This document shows positions 48,616 to 57,368 of a stretch of 64,000 nucleotides of DNA, piece after piece; the first letter of the stretch is position 1, and each line of letters opens with the position of its first letter. Location: NCBI GenBank assembly GCA_000291825.1, contig ALPF01000003.1:21525-85524 (forward strand). The letters run 5' to 3'. The translations under genes and the position numbers were made by a program. The stretch comes from Prochlorococcus sp. W8 (GTDB taxonomy: Bacteria > Cyanobacteriota > Cyanobacteriia > PCC-6307 > Cyanobiaceae). The notes beneath the pieces are model-generated. The model had not been told where the DNA came from, made no database searches, and saw nothing but the letters and a program-made list of their open reading frames with translations.

Positions 48616-48972
48616 ATGTCTGAGCAATTTAATTCTTTTAGTAGTCCAATTGAAAAGGAAGTCGTTGAGCAGATTGAGCAACTTAATCTCTCAACTATAC
48701 AGAAACTTCATCTTAAATTACTTTCTCATTGTTTAGGGATTTTTAAAGTGATTTCTAGTCAAAATAAGGTTGATTTTCCTACTGAGAAGCTTTTGCGGGA
48801 TTGGTGCATAAAAGAATCAAAAAAATTAGAAGATGAGGAATTTTCTAAGCTTTTGTTTACACAAATGGATGCAGCAGGGCAAAAAATATTAGATTACTCA
48901 CAAAAGATTGAGAAACGACCACTGGAATTGACGCTAGAAGATCTTATTAAATTAACTTCCTCAGAAGCGTAA
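48616..48972 (+). CDS. hypothetical protein divergent from sufB (118 aa)
   Basis: This is a soluble, helical, acidic protein with two cysteines (CLGIF, RDWCIKES). No HTH or metal site typical of SufR is visible. It faces away from sufB across a 97-base spacer that must contain both promoters. I do not recognise the family; the final helix LTLEDLIKLTSSEA is typical of a small soluble protein. Confidence 0.65.
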   Translation: MSEQFNSFSSPIEKEVVEQIEQLNLSTIQKLHLKLLSHCLGIFKVISSQNKVDFPTEKLLRDWCIKESKKLEDEEFSKLLFTQMDAAGQKILDYSQKIEKRPLELTLEDLIKLTSSEA

Positions 48973-49161
48973 ATGAATATAAAAACGTGATCCCGAAGAA
49001 AAAATATACTTAATTAAAAAGTTGGTTTTTGTGGTAATAAAATTTAAAATTGAAAAAAATATCTTTACTGTCAAGGTTTTCAGAAATTCTTTTAAAAGTT
49101 AGTCATAGTAAGTATTTATACGGAATTGATATCTTTTGTAAATATGAAAATTAGTCAGTAG

Positions 49162-50337
49162 ATGCTGACGACAGAGCAAAATATCACGCAGTTAGGCAAA
49201 AAAAAGAACATACTGATCCCAAATAAAAACGGAGATTTTAAAGTGGTTGAAGGGATCAAAAATAAGGAAGAATTAACCCGCCTCACCCTTAGACAATTAC
49301 GTCAAATAGCAAGTAAATTATCAGTACCTTTATATAGTCGTAAAACTAAAGCGGTTTTAATAGATTTAATTATTACTTATCAAAATAAAAATTTAATTGG
49401 AGATAAATACAATCAAGAAAACAACTCAAAGACTGAAAAAATTGGAGATAGCTCAAAACAAGCTTTATTAGAAACCCAAACAAATCTTGTTTTTCTTCCT
49501 AGGGATCCAGAATGGGCATATGTTTTTTGGCAAATATCTGAAACTGATAGAAATAAGGCTCAATCATTAGGTGCTAATAAGCTTTGTCTAAGACTCTATG
49601 ATGTAACTGGTTCACATGAAGGTCAATTTAATCAAGGTACTCTACGTGAAATAGCCGTTGATAGTTTTAGCACAGAATGGTATTTACCAATCCCAGTGCC
49701 TGATAGAGATTATAAAGTGGAATTGGGTTACCGGTATGGTTTTAGTTGGATGTCTTTGGCTTTTTCATCTGCTAGTCATGTTCCAAATTCACAGCCATCA
49801 GAGCAGATTCTAGATAAATTTGTACCATTTAACTTAGATTCACCTGCTGAAACTAATTCAGCAATTATTACTTCTAATGATAGTGAAGCAAGTGGTTTAC
49901 ACGAGAGGTTATATCATGCAGCGACTACTTTCTCTAAGCGTAGTAGGGTAGGTTCTGAAGAATACATGGAGAACGATTCGAGTACTCAAGGAATTAATAA
50001 TGACTCTGGTGCTGGCATATGGTCTTCAGGTGTAAATGAGTCTGGGGTAGGTATGTCTAATAGATCTTTTTGGCTTGTTGCTGATGCAGAACTAATTGTC
50101 TATGGTGCAACTGATCCAACAGCAAATCTAACTATTGGAGGTGAAAAAGTACCTTTAGCTTCTGACGGTACTTTTCGATTGCAGGTGCCATTTAGAGATG
50201 GCTCTCAGAATTATGATATTAAGGCAATTGATGCAAGTGGTAATCAAGAAAGATCGATCACTATGAAATTTGATAGATCTACTCCTTTAGATAACACAAA
50301 TCAAAAGCAAAATATGGAGAAAGAATGGTTTGAATAA
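49162..50337 (+). CDS. DUF4912 domain protein with N-terminal SAP/Rho-N-like segment
   Basis: The protein has 391 aa. An N-terminal helix-turn-helix-like LTLRQLRQIASKLSVPLYSR (~37-56) resembles the Rho N-terminal/SAP fold. DUF4912 starts at LVFLPRDPEWAYVFWQISET (~109) and runs to the RYGFSWMSLAFSS region. A second beta-rich stretch (FWLVADAELIVYGATDPTAN to MKFDRSTP, ~300-375) closes the protein. DUF4912 proteins are widespread in cyanobacteria and uncharacterised. The context (suf and pgm) is not informative. Confidence 0.75.
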   Translation: MLTTEQNITQLGKKKNILIPNKNGDFKVVEGIKNKEELTRLTLRQLRQIASKLSVPLYSRKTKAVLIDLIITYQNKNLIGDKYNQENNSKTEKIGDSSKQALLETQTNLVFLPRDPEWAYVFWQISETDRNKAQSLGANKLCLRLYDVTGSHEGQFNQGTLREIAVDSFSTEWYLPIPVPDRDYKVELGYRYGFSWMSLAFSSASHVPNSQPSEQILDKFVPFNLDSPAETNSAIITSNDSEASGLHERLYHAATTFSKRSRVGSEEYMENDSSTQGINNDSGAGIWSSGVNESGVGMSNRSFWLVADAELIVYGATDPTANLTIGGEKVPLASDGTFRLQVPFRDGSQNYDIKAIDASGNQERSITMKFDRSTPLDNTNQKQNMEKEWFE

Positions 50338-50340
50338 TTA

Positions 50341-50514
50341 ATGATGAGAAAAACTTTTGTTGCTTTTACACCTATATTTGGAGCTATCACGTTTCCATTA
50401 GTTGTACCCTTAACAATTTCTAAATTTGGTGTCAATTACGGAATTATAATTGCTCTTTTAATTTCATCTTTGTGGTTTATCGCTATGTTAAGAACCTCTG
50501 AAATGCCCCATTAA
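50341..50514 (+). CDS. small two-helix membrane protein (57 aa)
   Basis: ATG at 50341 (or 50344) starts MMRKTFVAFTPIFGAITFPL; two hydrophobic stretches follow (VAFTPIFGAITFPLVVPLTI and YGIIIALLISSLWFIAML) and the tail RTSEMPH ends at 50514. It begins only 3 bases after the DUF4912 gene, so the two are probably co-transcribed. I do not recognise a function. Confidence 0.6.
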   Translation: MMRKTFVAFTPIFGAITFPLVVPLTISKFGVNYGIIIALLISSLWFIAMLRTSEMPH

Positions 50515-50546
50515 ATTAGTTATATTTTTTATTTATATTTTAAATA

Positions 50547-52184
50547 ATGTCTTATATTAAAGAAGTTTATATTAAAGAACCCTTCAAGGATCAAAAACCT
50601 GGAACTTCCGGTTTGAGAAAAAGCACAATTGAATTCCAACAAGATAATTATTTAGAAATTTTTATTGAATCGATACTGAGAACTTTAGATTTCAATCAAA
50701 ACAATAGCTTAATAATTGGTGGAGATGGAAGATATGGAAATGAGGAAGCAATAATCAAAATTATTCAAATATGCATAGCACATAAAGTTACAAAAATTAC
50801 TATTCCTGTCAATGGGATTTTATCAACTCCAGCCGCATCAAATCTGATAAGAAAAAAGAATGCTTTTGCGGGAATTATTTTATCAGCTAGTCATAATCCA
50901 GGTGGTATAAATGGTGATTTTGGCGTCAAAGTAAACATTGCTAATGGTGGTCCAGCGCCTGAAAGATTCACTGATAAAGTCTTCAAATGCAGTCAGATGT
51001 TAAACAACTACAAATTTTATGATGCAAAAATTCCAGACTTTAATAAAGTTGGATCTTTTCAAATTAAAGATACCAGTCTAGAAGTTATTGATGGTGTAGA
51101 TGATTATGTAGATTTAATGGAAGATATTTTTGATTTAGATCAAATTGCGGATTTTTTAAAAAAGGATTTTTCAATTGTATTTGATGCAATGAATGCTGTA
51201 ACTGGACCATATGCAAAAAGAATTTTCATCGAAAAGATGGGTTTATCAAAAGATTGTGTTTTAAATGGTTTGCCTTTGAAAGATTTTGGTAATTTACATC
51301 CTGATCCTAATCTAACTTATGCAAATAAATTAGCGGATTTGCTTCTAAATAAACAATCATATTGTTTTGGGGCTGCTTGTGATGGAGATGGAGATAGAAA
51401 TATGATTTTAGGGAAGGGTTGTTTTATAAATCCAAGTGATAGCTTGGCTGTATTGACTGCTAATACCAAATTTGTTCCAGGTTATAAGGATGGTATTTCT
51501 GGAGTTGCAAGATCCATGCCAACTAGTATGGCTGTTGATTCTGTTGCAAAAAAGATTAATATTCCTTGTTATGAAACCCCAACAGGTTGGAAATTTTTTG
51601 GAAATTTGCTTGATTCAAATATGATTACAATTTGCGGTGAGGAGAGTTTTGGTACAGGAAGTCACCATATTAGGGAAAAGGATGGTTTATGGGCTGTTCT
51701 ATTCTGGTTGCAAATTTTGGCCTGTAGAAAATGTTCAGTAAGTGACTTAATTCATAATCATTGGAATCATTTTGGCAGAAACTACTATACAAGACATGAT
51801 TATGAAGCAATACCAAAAGATGTGGCAACTCAAATATATCAAAATCTTGAGCATTTATTACCTCAATTAAAAGATAATAAGTTCGCAAACAGTCTTGTTC
51901 TGAATGTTGATAACTTTACTTATACCGATCCAGTAGATAAATCTATAAGCAAAAATCAAGGTCTTAGGATAATTCTTGAAAACAACTCAAGGATAATTTT
52001 ACGTTTATCAGGAACTGGAACTAAGGGTTCTACACTTAGAATTTATTTTGAAAAATCTTGTCAAACTAATGAGAACCTTAATTTAAATCCGCAAGTAGCT
52101 TTGCGCGAATTAATTAAAAGTTTAGATGACTTATTAAATATCTCTGGGCTTACAAAAATGGATCATCCGACTGTTATTACTTAG
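50547..52184 (+). CDS. pgm: phosphoglucomutase
   Basis: The protein has 545 aa of the eukaryote-like alpha-phosphoglucomutase group. It has the phosphoserine loop GIILSASHNPGGINGDFG (~110-127), metal-binding DGDGDRN (~278), sugar-binding CGEESFGTGSHH and the C-terminal phosphate loop RLSGTGTKGS. It interconverts glucose-1-phosphate and glucose-6-phosphate for glycogen synthesis and breakdown. rarA follows 17 bases downstream on the same strand. Confidence 0.95.
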   Translation: MSYIKEVYIKEPFKDQKPGTSGLRKSTIEFQQDNYLEIFIESILRTLDFNQNNSLIIGGDGRYGNEEAIIKIIQICIAHKVTKITIPVNGILSTPAASNLIRKKNAFAGIILSASHNPGGINGDFGVKVNIANGGPAPERFTDKVFKCSQMLNNYKFYDAKIPDFNKVGSFQIKDTSLEVIDGVDDYVDLMEDIFDLDQIADFLKKDFSIVFDAMNAVTGPYAKRIFIEKMGLSKDCVLNGLPLKDFGNLHPDPNLTYANKLADLLLNKQSYCFGAACDGDGDRNMILGKGCFINPSDSLAVLTANTKFVPGYKDGISGVARSMPTSMAVDSVAKKINIPCYETPTGWKFFGNLLDSNMITICGEESFGTGSHHIREKDGLWAVLFWLQILACRKCSVSDLIHNHWNHFGRNYYTRHDYEAIPKDVATQIYQNLEHLLPQLKDNKFANSLVLNVDNFTYTDPVDKSISKNQGLRIILENNSRIILRLSGTGTKGSTLRIYFEKSCQTNENLNLNPQVALRELIKSLDDLLNISGLTKMDHPTVIT

Positions 52185-52201
52185 TTTAAAAATTTTATTG
52201 T

Positions 52202-53467
52202 ATGCAATCTGAGAGCCTTTTTAATATAAATCACAATAAAAATTTTCAGTCTCCTCTAGCGGATAGATTGAGACCGAAATCGTTAGATGAATTTTATGGA
52301 CAGCATAATATTCTTGATCAAAACTCTATATTACGTAATGCGATTTTAAATGATAAATTAGGAAATACAATCTTTTCCGGCCCGCCTGGCGTAGGAAAAA
52401 CAACTTTGCTTGAAATTATATCTGCTCATACAAGAGCAACATTGATAAAATTAAATGCTGTCTTATCTGGTGTAAAAGAACTTAGAAATCAAATTTTACT
52501 GGCTGAAGAACGTTGGATTAAATCAAAGCGGAAAACCATATTATTTATTGATGAAGTTCATAGATTTACTGCAATACAGCAAGATGCCTTATTACCCTCC
52601 ATAGAAAACGGAACTATCATTTTTATTGGTGCAACAACTGAAAATCCTTCATATGCAGTAAATAAAGCACTTTTGAGTAGATCAAGAGTTTTTAAATTAC
52701 TACCATTAAGCGAAAGCGATCTTAAAAAAATAATTGATAAGGTTATTAAACATTATTTAAATATTGAAGATCAAAAAATTGTTAATATTACGCAAGAAGC
52801 TCTAGATCATCTAATAAACTTTTCTAGTGGAGATGCTAGAAATCTCATTAATGCATTGGAATTAGCTATTGATACTACTCCCGCAAATGAAGAAAAAACA
52901 ATTAATATAAATCTTTCAGTAGCTCAAGATTCAATCCAAAATAAGAATATTATTTATGATAAATATGGTCAAAATCATTTTGATATCATAAGTGCATTTA
53001 CTAAATCTATAAGAGGTTCTGATCCTGATGCAACGCTTTATTGGCTTGCAAATATGATTGAAGCTGGGGAAGATCCAAAATATATTTTTCGAAGATTATA
53101 TATCTCAGCAAGTGAAGATATTGGCTTGGCAGATCCTAATGCAATAGTTATTGTACATTCTTGTTGTGAGGCTTTTGAAAAAGTTGGATATCCTGAAGGT
53201 TCATATTTTTTGTCACATGCAGCACTCTTTTTAGCAAATTCTCCTAAGAGTGATAGTACTAAATGTATCTTTAATGCAATTGAAAAAGTAAGGTCCAATA
53301 AATTATCTTTAGTACCTGATCATTTAAAGTACAATTCAAAAACTTATAAAAATCCGCATCACTATCCAAGAAATGAGTTAGTACAAGAATATATGCCAAA
53401 TAATCTTATTAACTATAAAATCTGGCATTCAAAAAAAAGTGGATGGGAGAATCAAAATACTAACTAA
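52202..53467 (+). CDS. rarA: replication-associated recombination ATPase RarA (MgsA)
   Basis: The protein has 421 aa, close to the bacterial norm. N-terminal RLRPKSLDEFYGQHNIL, Walker A GPPGVGKTTLLE (~60), Walker B FIDEVHRF, sensor 1 ATTENPSYAVN and a C-terminal tetramerisation domain (SAFTKSIRGSDPDATLYWLA, YPEGSYFLSHAALFLA, HHYPRN). It works at stalled replication forks with SSB. Some cyanobacterial homologues are fused to another domain; this one is not. Confidence 0.93.
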   Translation: MQSESLFNINHNKNFQSPLADRLRPKSLDEFYGQHNILDQNSILRNAILNDKLGNTIFSGPPGVGKTTLLEIISAHTRATLIKLNAVLSGVKELRNQILLAEERWIKSKRKTILFIDEVHRFTAIQQDALLPSIENGTIIFIGATTENPSYAVNKALLSRSRVFKLLPLSESDLKKIIDKVIKHYLNIEDQKIVNITQEALDHLINFSSGDARNLINALELAIDTTPANEEKTININLSVAQDSIQNKNIIYDKYGQNHFDIISAFTKSIRGSDPDATLYWLANMIEAGEDPKYIFRRLYISASEDIGLADPNAIVIVHSCCEAFEKVGYPEGSYFLSHAALFLANSPKSDSTKCIFNAIEKVRSNKLSLVPDHLKYNSKTYKNPHHYPRNELVQEYMPNNLINYKIWHSKKSGWENQNTN

Positions 53468-53475
53468 AATTTTAT

Positions 53476-54132
53476 TTAAAAAATATGTTTGACATTGTTG
53501 CAAATAATATTTATTGAAGAATATAGATTATTTTCAGAGGCTATTGAAATTGTCCAATTTAAGAATGAAAATTGATTTAAATTAACTGTTAACTTTTTCT
53601 TTGTATGAAATAAATTTTTTTTATAGTTTTTATAATGCCAATATTTAATATCTTTTGATACTTTTCCTCTATCCCATTTGATTGCTGCTTCAATGGCACT
53701 CCATTGTCTTAAAATATCATATTTATTTAATTCAGAATCATTAATTATTTTTTGATAAAAGTATTTTTGTGCAAGTCCTTTATAATTGAAATTTCTATCA
53801 GAGCATTCAATATCAATTCCAATTCTTTTTTTATTCCAGCAAATAATACAAGCATCTTGACAATGACTCATGCTTACATATCCCATACTTTTTGGGAGAA
53901 TGGGAGGCTCACCTGGATTTGCTCTTAAAGGTATTTCTAATGGGTTTAAATCAAAAAGTTTTGATAATGCGTCTCTAATATAAAATCTACTCTCTAAAAA
54001 AACCTTTGCCCTTGATGAAGATAAATTTGAGGCAATATGAATTTCTTTTGGACTTGAAACATGTGTTACGTTTCCCATCTTATACAACCAAATTTTTGGT
54101 AGTCTATTTGGATAGGATTCAGTTATTTTCAA
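53476..54132 (-). CDS. 4'-phosphopantetheinyl transferase (Sfp/HetI type)
   Basis: The protein has 218 aa. Family motifs are GIDIECSDRNF (Mg ligands, ~107) and RQWSAIEAAIKWDRG (WxxKEA-like, with Trp-Ser-Ala-Ile-Glu-Ala). It transfers phosphopantetheine from CoA to acyl or peptidyl carrier proteins. Start TTG at 54132 overlaps the divergent peroxiredoxin ATG; the ATG at 54081 would give a shorter form without the RLPKIWLYKM start, so the TTG is tentatively kept. Confidence 0.85.
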   Translation of the reverse strand: MKITESYPNRLPKIWLYKMGNVTHVSSPKEIHIASNLSSSRAKVFLESRFYIRDALSKLFDLNPLEIPLRANPGEPPILPKSMGYVSMSHCQDACIICWNKKRIGIDIECSDRNFNYKGLAQKYFYQKIINDSELNKYDILRQWSAIEAAIKWDRGKVSKDIKYWHYKNYKKNLFHTKKKLTVNLNQFSFLNWTISIASENNLYSSINIICNNVKHIF

Positions 54133-54599
54133 TGGCTCTTAAAATTGGCGATAAAGCACCTGAATTTACTTTAAAAGATTCTTTTGATAATGAAATCTCT
54201 TTGAGTAATTTTAAAGGTAAAAAAGTAATAATTTACTTTTATCCCAAAGATAATACACCTGGTTGTACGAAGGAGGCATGCAACTTTAAAGAGAATTGGG
54301 ATGTTTTTCAAAAAAATAACATTCTAGTAATTGGAATAAGTAAAGATAATTCTGCTTCTCATCAAAAATTTATTGAAAAATTTGACCTCCCATTTATACT
54401 TTTGACTGATCCTGTACCATGTCAAGTTGCTGCTAATTATGATAGTTATGGATTAAAGAAATTCATGGGTAAAGAATATATGGGTATGATTAGGAATACA
54501 TTTTTAATTGATTCGCAAGGTAATATTGAAAAAATTTATTCAAAAGTAAAAGCAGCAATTATGGCTGATCATGTAATTAATGATTTAAAATTATCTTAA
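54132..54599 (+). CDS. bcp: thioredoxin-dependent peroxiredoxin (BCP/PrxQ type)
   Basis: The protein has 155 aa from ATG 54132, the natural start (MALKIGDKAPEFTLKD); an in-frame ATG at 54006 would run through the opposite gene. The peroxidatic Cys is in DNTPGCTKEACNFKEN with resolving Cys five positions later, as in PrxQ. It reduces peroxides with thioredoxin electrons, which matters in a light-exposed organism lacking many catalases. Confidence 0.93.
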   Translation: MALKIGDKAPEFTLKDSFDNEISLSNFKGKKVIIYFYPKDNTPGCTKEACNFKENWDVFQKNNILVIGISKDNSASHQKFIEKFDLPFILLTDPVPCQVAANYDSYGLKKFMGKEYMGMIRNTFLIDSQGNIEKIYSKVKAAIMADHVINDLKLS

Positions 54600-54617
54600 A
54601 CTTGATTGATTTATATA

Positions 54618-55334
54618 TTAATTTCTTGAAAATATCATTCCATACATAACTAAGTTAGGTTCGATTATGATATTTTTGATTTCTTTTTTTATTTTTTCTC
54701 CAAGGAATTTGGCGTCACCTCCACAAATAATTAAAATATCTTGATTTTTATTAAATGATAATTTAATAGCTCCAAATATCGAATTATAAACTCCTTTAAG
54801 CATTGCTTTAGATGTTACTGTTTGAAAATTTTTACTAGGAATAAATGTATTTTTAGGAAATGTAAGATTTTTAGTATTTTCATCCATAGATTTTAATTGC
54901 GTAGTAAACCCAGGTAATAATTGCCCCCCTATCAGATTTCCTTGATTATCAATCTTTGTTATTGATACCGTTGTCCCTAAATCAACTATTAAGATGTTTT
55001 TTTTTAATTTATTTTCGATTATTTTATGAGCTGCCAAACAAGCTAATACCCTATCAATTCCAATATGATCCGGCATCTCTTTCATAGTTAAGTTGTTAAT
55101 ATTTATTTCATTATTGTTTGATAATTTGCTTATTGGATATTTCCCTACTGAGGCCCAAACTAATTTTTTTAAATTAATATTTTTGGGAAATCGTTGATTA
55201 AAGAATGTATGAAAAAATTTGTATGAATTATCTTTCCTTATTGCCCAATGTAATCGAGAATTACCTATAAGGAGGTAATCAAAATCCAGCCTAATAGAAT
55301 CACTAAATTTGATAGTCATTGACATGAAGGCCAC
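54618..55334 (-). CDS. coaX: type III pantothenate kinase
   Basis: The protein has 238 aa of the CoaX/ASKHA fold: LLIGNSRLHWAI in place of the usual DxGNTxxK-like ATP loop, PDHIGIDRVLACLAAH (substrate Asp), VDLGTTVSITKID and LICGGDAKFLGE. The first-loop Asp appears replaced by Leu or Ile, so catalysis deserves care, though I recall similar loops in cyanobacterial homologues. It phosphorylates pantothenate for CoA. The start overlaps cysH by 32 bases; M at 55319 is an alternative. Confidence 0.82.
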   Translation of the reverse strand: MAFMSMTIKFSDSIRLDFDYLLIGNSRLHWAIRKDNSYKFFHTFFNQRFPKNINLKKLVWASVGKYPISKLSNNNEININNLTMKEMPDHIGIDRVLACLAAHKIIENKLKKNILIVDLGTTVSITKIDNQGNLIGGQLLPGFTTQLKSMDENTKNLTFPKNTFIPSKNFQTVTSKAMLKGVYNSIFGAIKLSFNKNQDILIICGGDAKFLGEKIKKEIKNIIIEPNLVMYGMIFSRN

Positions 55335-56034
55335 ATTCTTGTTTTATACCTCCAAAACGGGTTGCCCTACCTTTTGTCTTTTCTGTCTCAGCAGAGCTTG
55401 AGTGCCAATCCCCAATACTTGAGTAGCCCTTGGCGAACAAAGGATGTTGTGGGAGTTTATGTTCTTCCATGTAGTAAAAAATTTCTTTTTGCGTCCATCC
55501 TAAAATTGGTCGTAAGGATAATCGATCTCTTATTGATTCAATAAATTTCATCTTGCTTCGATTTTCAGTTTGTTGTGATCTTACTCCACTTACCCAGCAA
55601 CTTATTGAATTTTTCTTTAAAGCCTCTTCTAAAGGTTCAATTTTTCTTATTTGGTGGTATTTATTAATATCTTCTTCATTATTACTCTCCCACAACTTAC
55701 CGTATATAGCTTCCATATACGCAGGAGAGATTTTACTTTGCAGAATATCAATATTTAAAGATAATTTATTAATAAGCATATTTGCATATAAGTAAGTTTC
55801 TTTAGGTAGATATCCGGTATCTATCCAAAATATTTTTACTTTATTTTTTAAAGATGAACTGTGGATTAAATGTAATAAGACTGATGATTGAATGCCAAAA
55901 CTTGTTGTAAATGCAAGATTATTTCCAAATTTATCAAAAGCCCATTCAAGGACTTCTTGAGCGCCTAAATTTATAAGCTCTTTATTTAGTTCTTTCAAGT
56001 TATATTTAGTTTTACTTTCAGTTTTATTATCCAT
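55303..56034 (-). CDS. cysH: phosphoadenylyl-sulfate (PAPS) reductase
   Basis: The protein has 243 aa. N-terminal ALAFTTSFGIQSSVLLHL and the PAPS-binding loop, SGVRSQQTENRSK and the C-terminal ECGLHVND carrying the catalytic Cys are seen. There is only this one Cys motif, not the paired CC of the Fe-S-containing APS-reductase type, so PAPS is the expected substrate. It makes sulfite for cysteine synthesis. It reads toward coaX, overlapping it. Confidence 0.92.
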   Translation of the reverse strand: MDNKTESKTKYNLKELNKELINLGAQEVLEWAFDKFGNNLAFTTSFGIQSSVLLHLIHSSSLKNKVKIFWIDTGYLPKETYLYANMLINKLSLNIDILQSKISPAYMEAIYGKLWESNNEEDINKYHQIRKIEPLEEALKKNSISCWVSGVRSQQTENRSKMKFIESIRDRLSLRPILGWTQKEIFYYMEEHKLPQHPLFAKGYSSIGDWHSSSAETEKTKGRATRFGGIKQECGLHVNDYQI

Positions 56035-56129
56035 ATTCCGATAGATTTTTTGATTTGTCGTTAATCACACTCGAATTTAAAAATATTCGTTTAATTTAAT
56101 AATACATTCTTGTATATTTATATTACTTA

Positions 56130-57311
56130 ATGAATAATATAAAAAAACTAATAGTAATAGTTGGAAGTGGTTTTGCAGGAATTAATACTGCAATTCAATT
56201 AAGGAAAAATATTTCCAATTTATCAATACTTGTCATTGATTCAAATTCTCAATTCGAATTTAAGCCTTTACTATATGAAGTTCTTAGCGATGAAATTCAA
56301 TCATGGGAAGTCATTCCAAGTTTTGATACTATTTTTGCTAATTCCGGAATAACTTTTTTAAGAAATACCGTTAAATTAATCGATTTAGATAAAAAGTTTT
56401 TAATTTTGCAAGATGACTTTAAAGTTGAGTTTCAGTATTTAATTTTATCTACGGGTTCTTCCCCAAATGATTTTTCAATAAAAGGAGTTAAGGAATATTC
56501 CTATTTTTTTAATACTTATAAAGATCAGCAAAAATTAAAGAGTCTTTTGAAACAACCACTATTAAAAAATAATTGTAAAAAAATATTCATCATAGGAGCA
56601 GGTCCTTCTGGGGTTGAACTTGCATGTAAAATAAATGATTTGTATAAAACAAAATTCGAAATTTATATTGTTGAGAGGACGGCGGAGATATTGAATAATA
56701 ATAAAATTTTTAATAAAGAAGAAGCCCAAAAAGCTATCGAAGCTAAGAATATTAATTTGTTAACAGATTCTTCAGTAGTTGAAATTAAAGATAAAGAAAT
56801 TTTAATTACTAATAAATCCGATCAAGTTGATCAATTTCCATATTTTGCGACTATTTGGACAGCAGGTATAAAACCAAATTTACCCGAAGTTGTTCAACAA
56901 ATTCCAAAAAATAATAATAGGATTCTTATAAATAATAAGCTTCAATTACCTTGTTACCCAAATGTTTTTGTAATTGGAGATATTTCCATTATTGAAGGAA
57001 AAACTAATTTGCCAATTACGGCACAAGTTGCAATGCAACAAGGTATTCATGTTGCTCTTAATTTAAATTTACTGCTTCAGAAAAAGAATCTAATACCATT
57101 CCAGTTCAAGGATAATGGAGAAATGATTAGTTTGGGTATAGGTGAAGCTTCAATATCAGGGCTTGGACTGACTTTATCAGGTAAATTTGCATTTGATATA
57201 AGAAGAATAATTTACGCTTCTAAAATGCCAAAAATCGATAAAAGTATTAAGTCTGCAGCCTCATGGTTTTTAGGAAAGAAATCAATTATTAATCAATTTA
57301 TCAATAGATAA
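56130..57311 (+). CDS. ndh: type II NADH dehydrogenase (NDH-2)
   Basis: The protein has 393 aa with two Rossmann folds. The N-terminal FAD loop VGSGFAGINTAIQL, the second NADH loop IIGAGPSGVELACKI (~152-166) and FVIGDISIIEGKTNLPITAQ with the FAD-binding Asp. It passes electrons from NAD(P)H to quinone without pumping protons. Cyanobacterial NDH-2 may act in redox sensing. The SLC13 transporter gene starts 58 bases downstream on the same strand. Confidence 0.87.
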   Translation: MNNIKKLIVIVGSGFAGINTAIQLRKNISNLSILVIDSNSQFEFKPLLYEVLSDEIQSWEVIPSFDTIFANSGITFLRNTVKLIDLDKKFLILQDDFKVEFQYLILSTGSSPNDFSIKGVKEYSYFFNTYKDQQKLKSLLKQPLLKNNCKKIFIIGAGPSGVELACKINDLYKTKFEIYIVERTAEILNNNKIFNKEEAQKAIEAKNINLLTDSSVVEIKDKEILITNKSDQVDQFPYFATIWTAGIKPNLPEVVQQIPKNNNRILINNKLQLPCYPNVFVIGDISIIEGKTNLPITAQVAMQQGIHVALNLNLLLQKKNLIPFQFKDNGEMISLGIGEASISGLGLTLSGKFAFDIRRIIYASKMPKIDKSIKSAASWFLGKKSIINQFINR

Positions 57312-57368
57312 AAAACTTGTTAATTTTTTTCCTCACTTTAAAGCTATATTTAGTTAAATGTATTAAAT

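Noticed and set aside
54006..54131. Longer start for the peroxiredoxin
   Set aside because: The family begins at MALKIGDKAPEF; the extension is antisense to the phosphopantetheinyl transferase.
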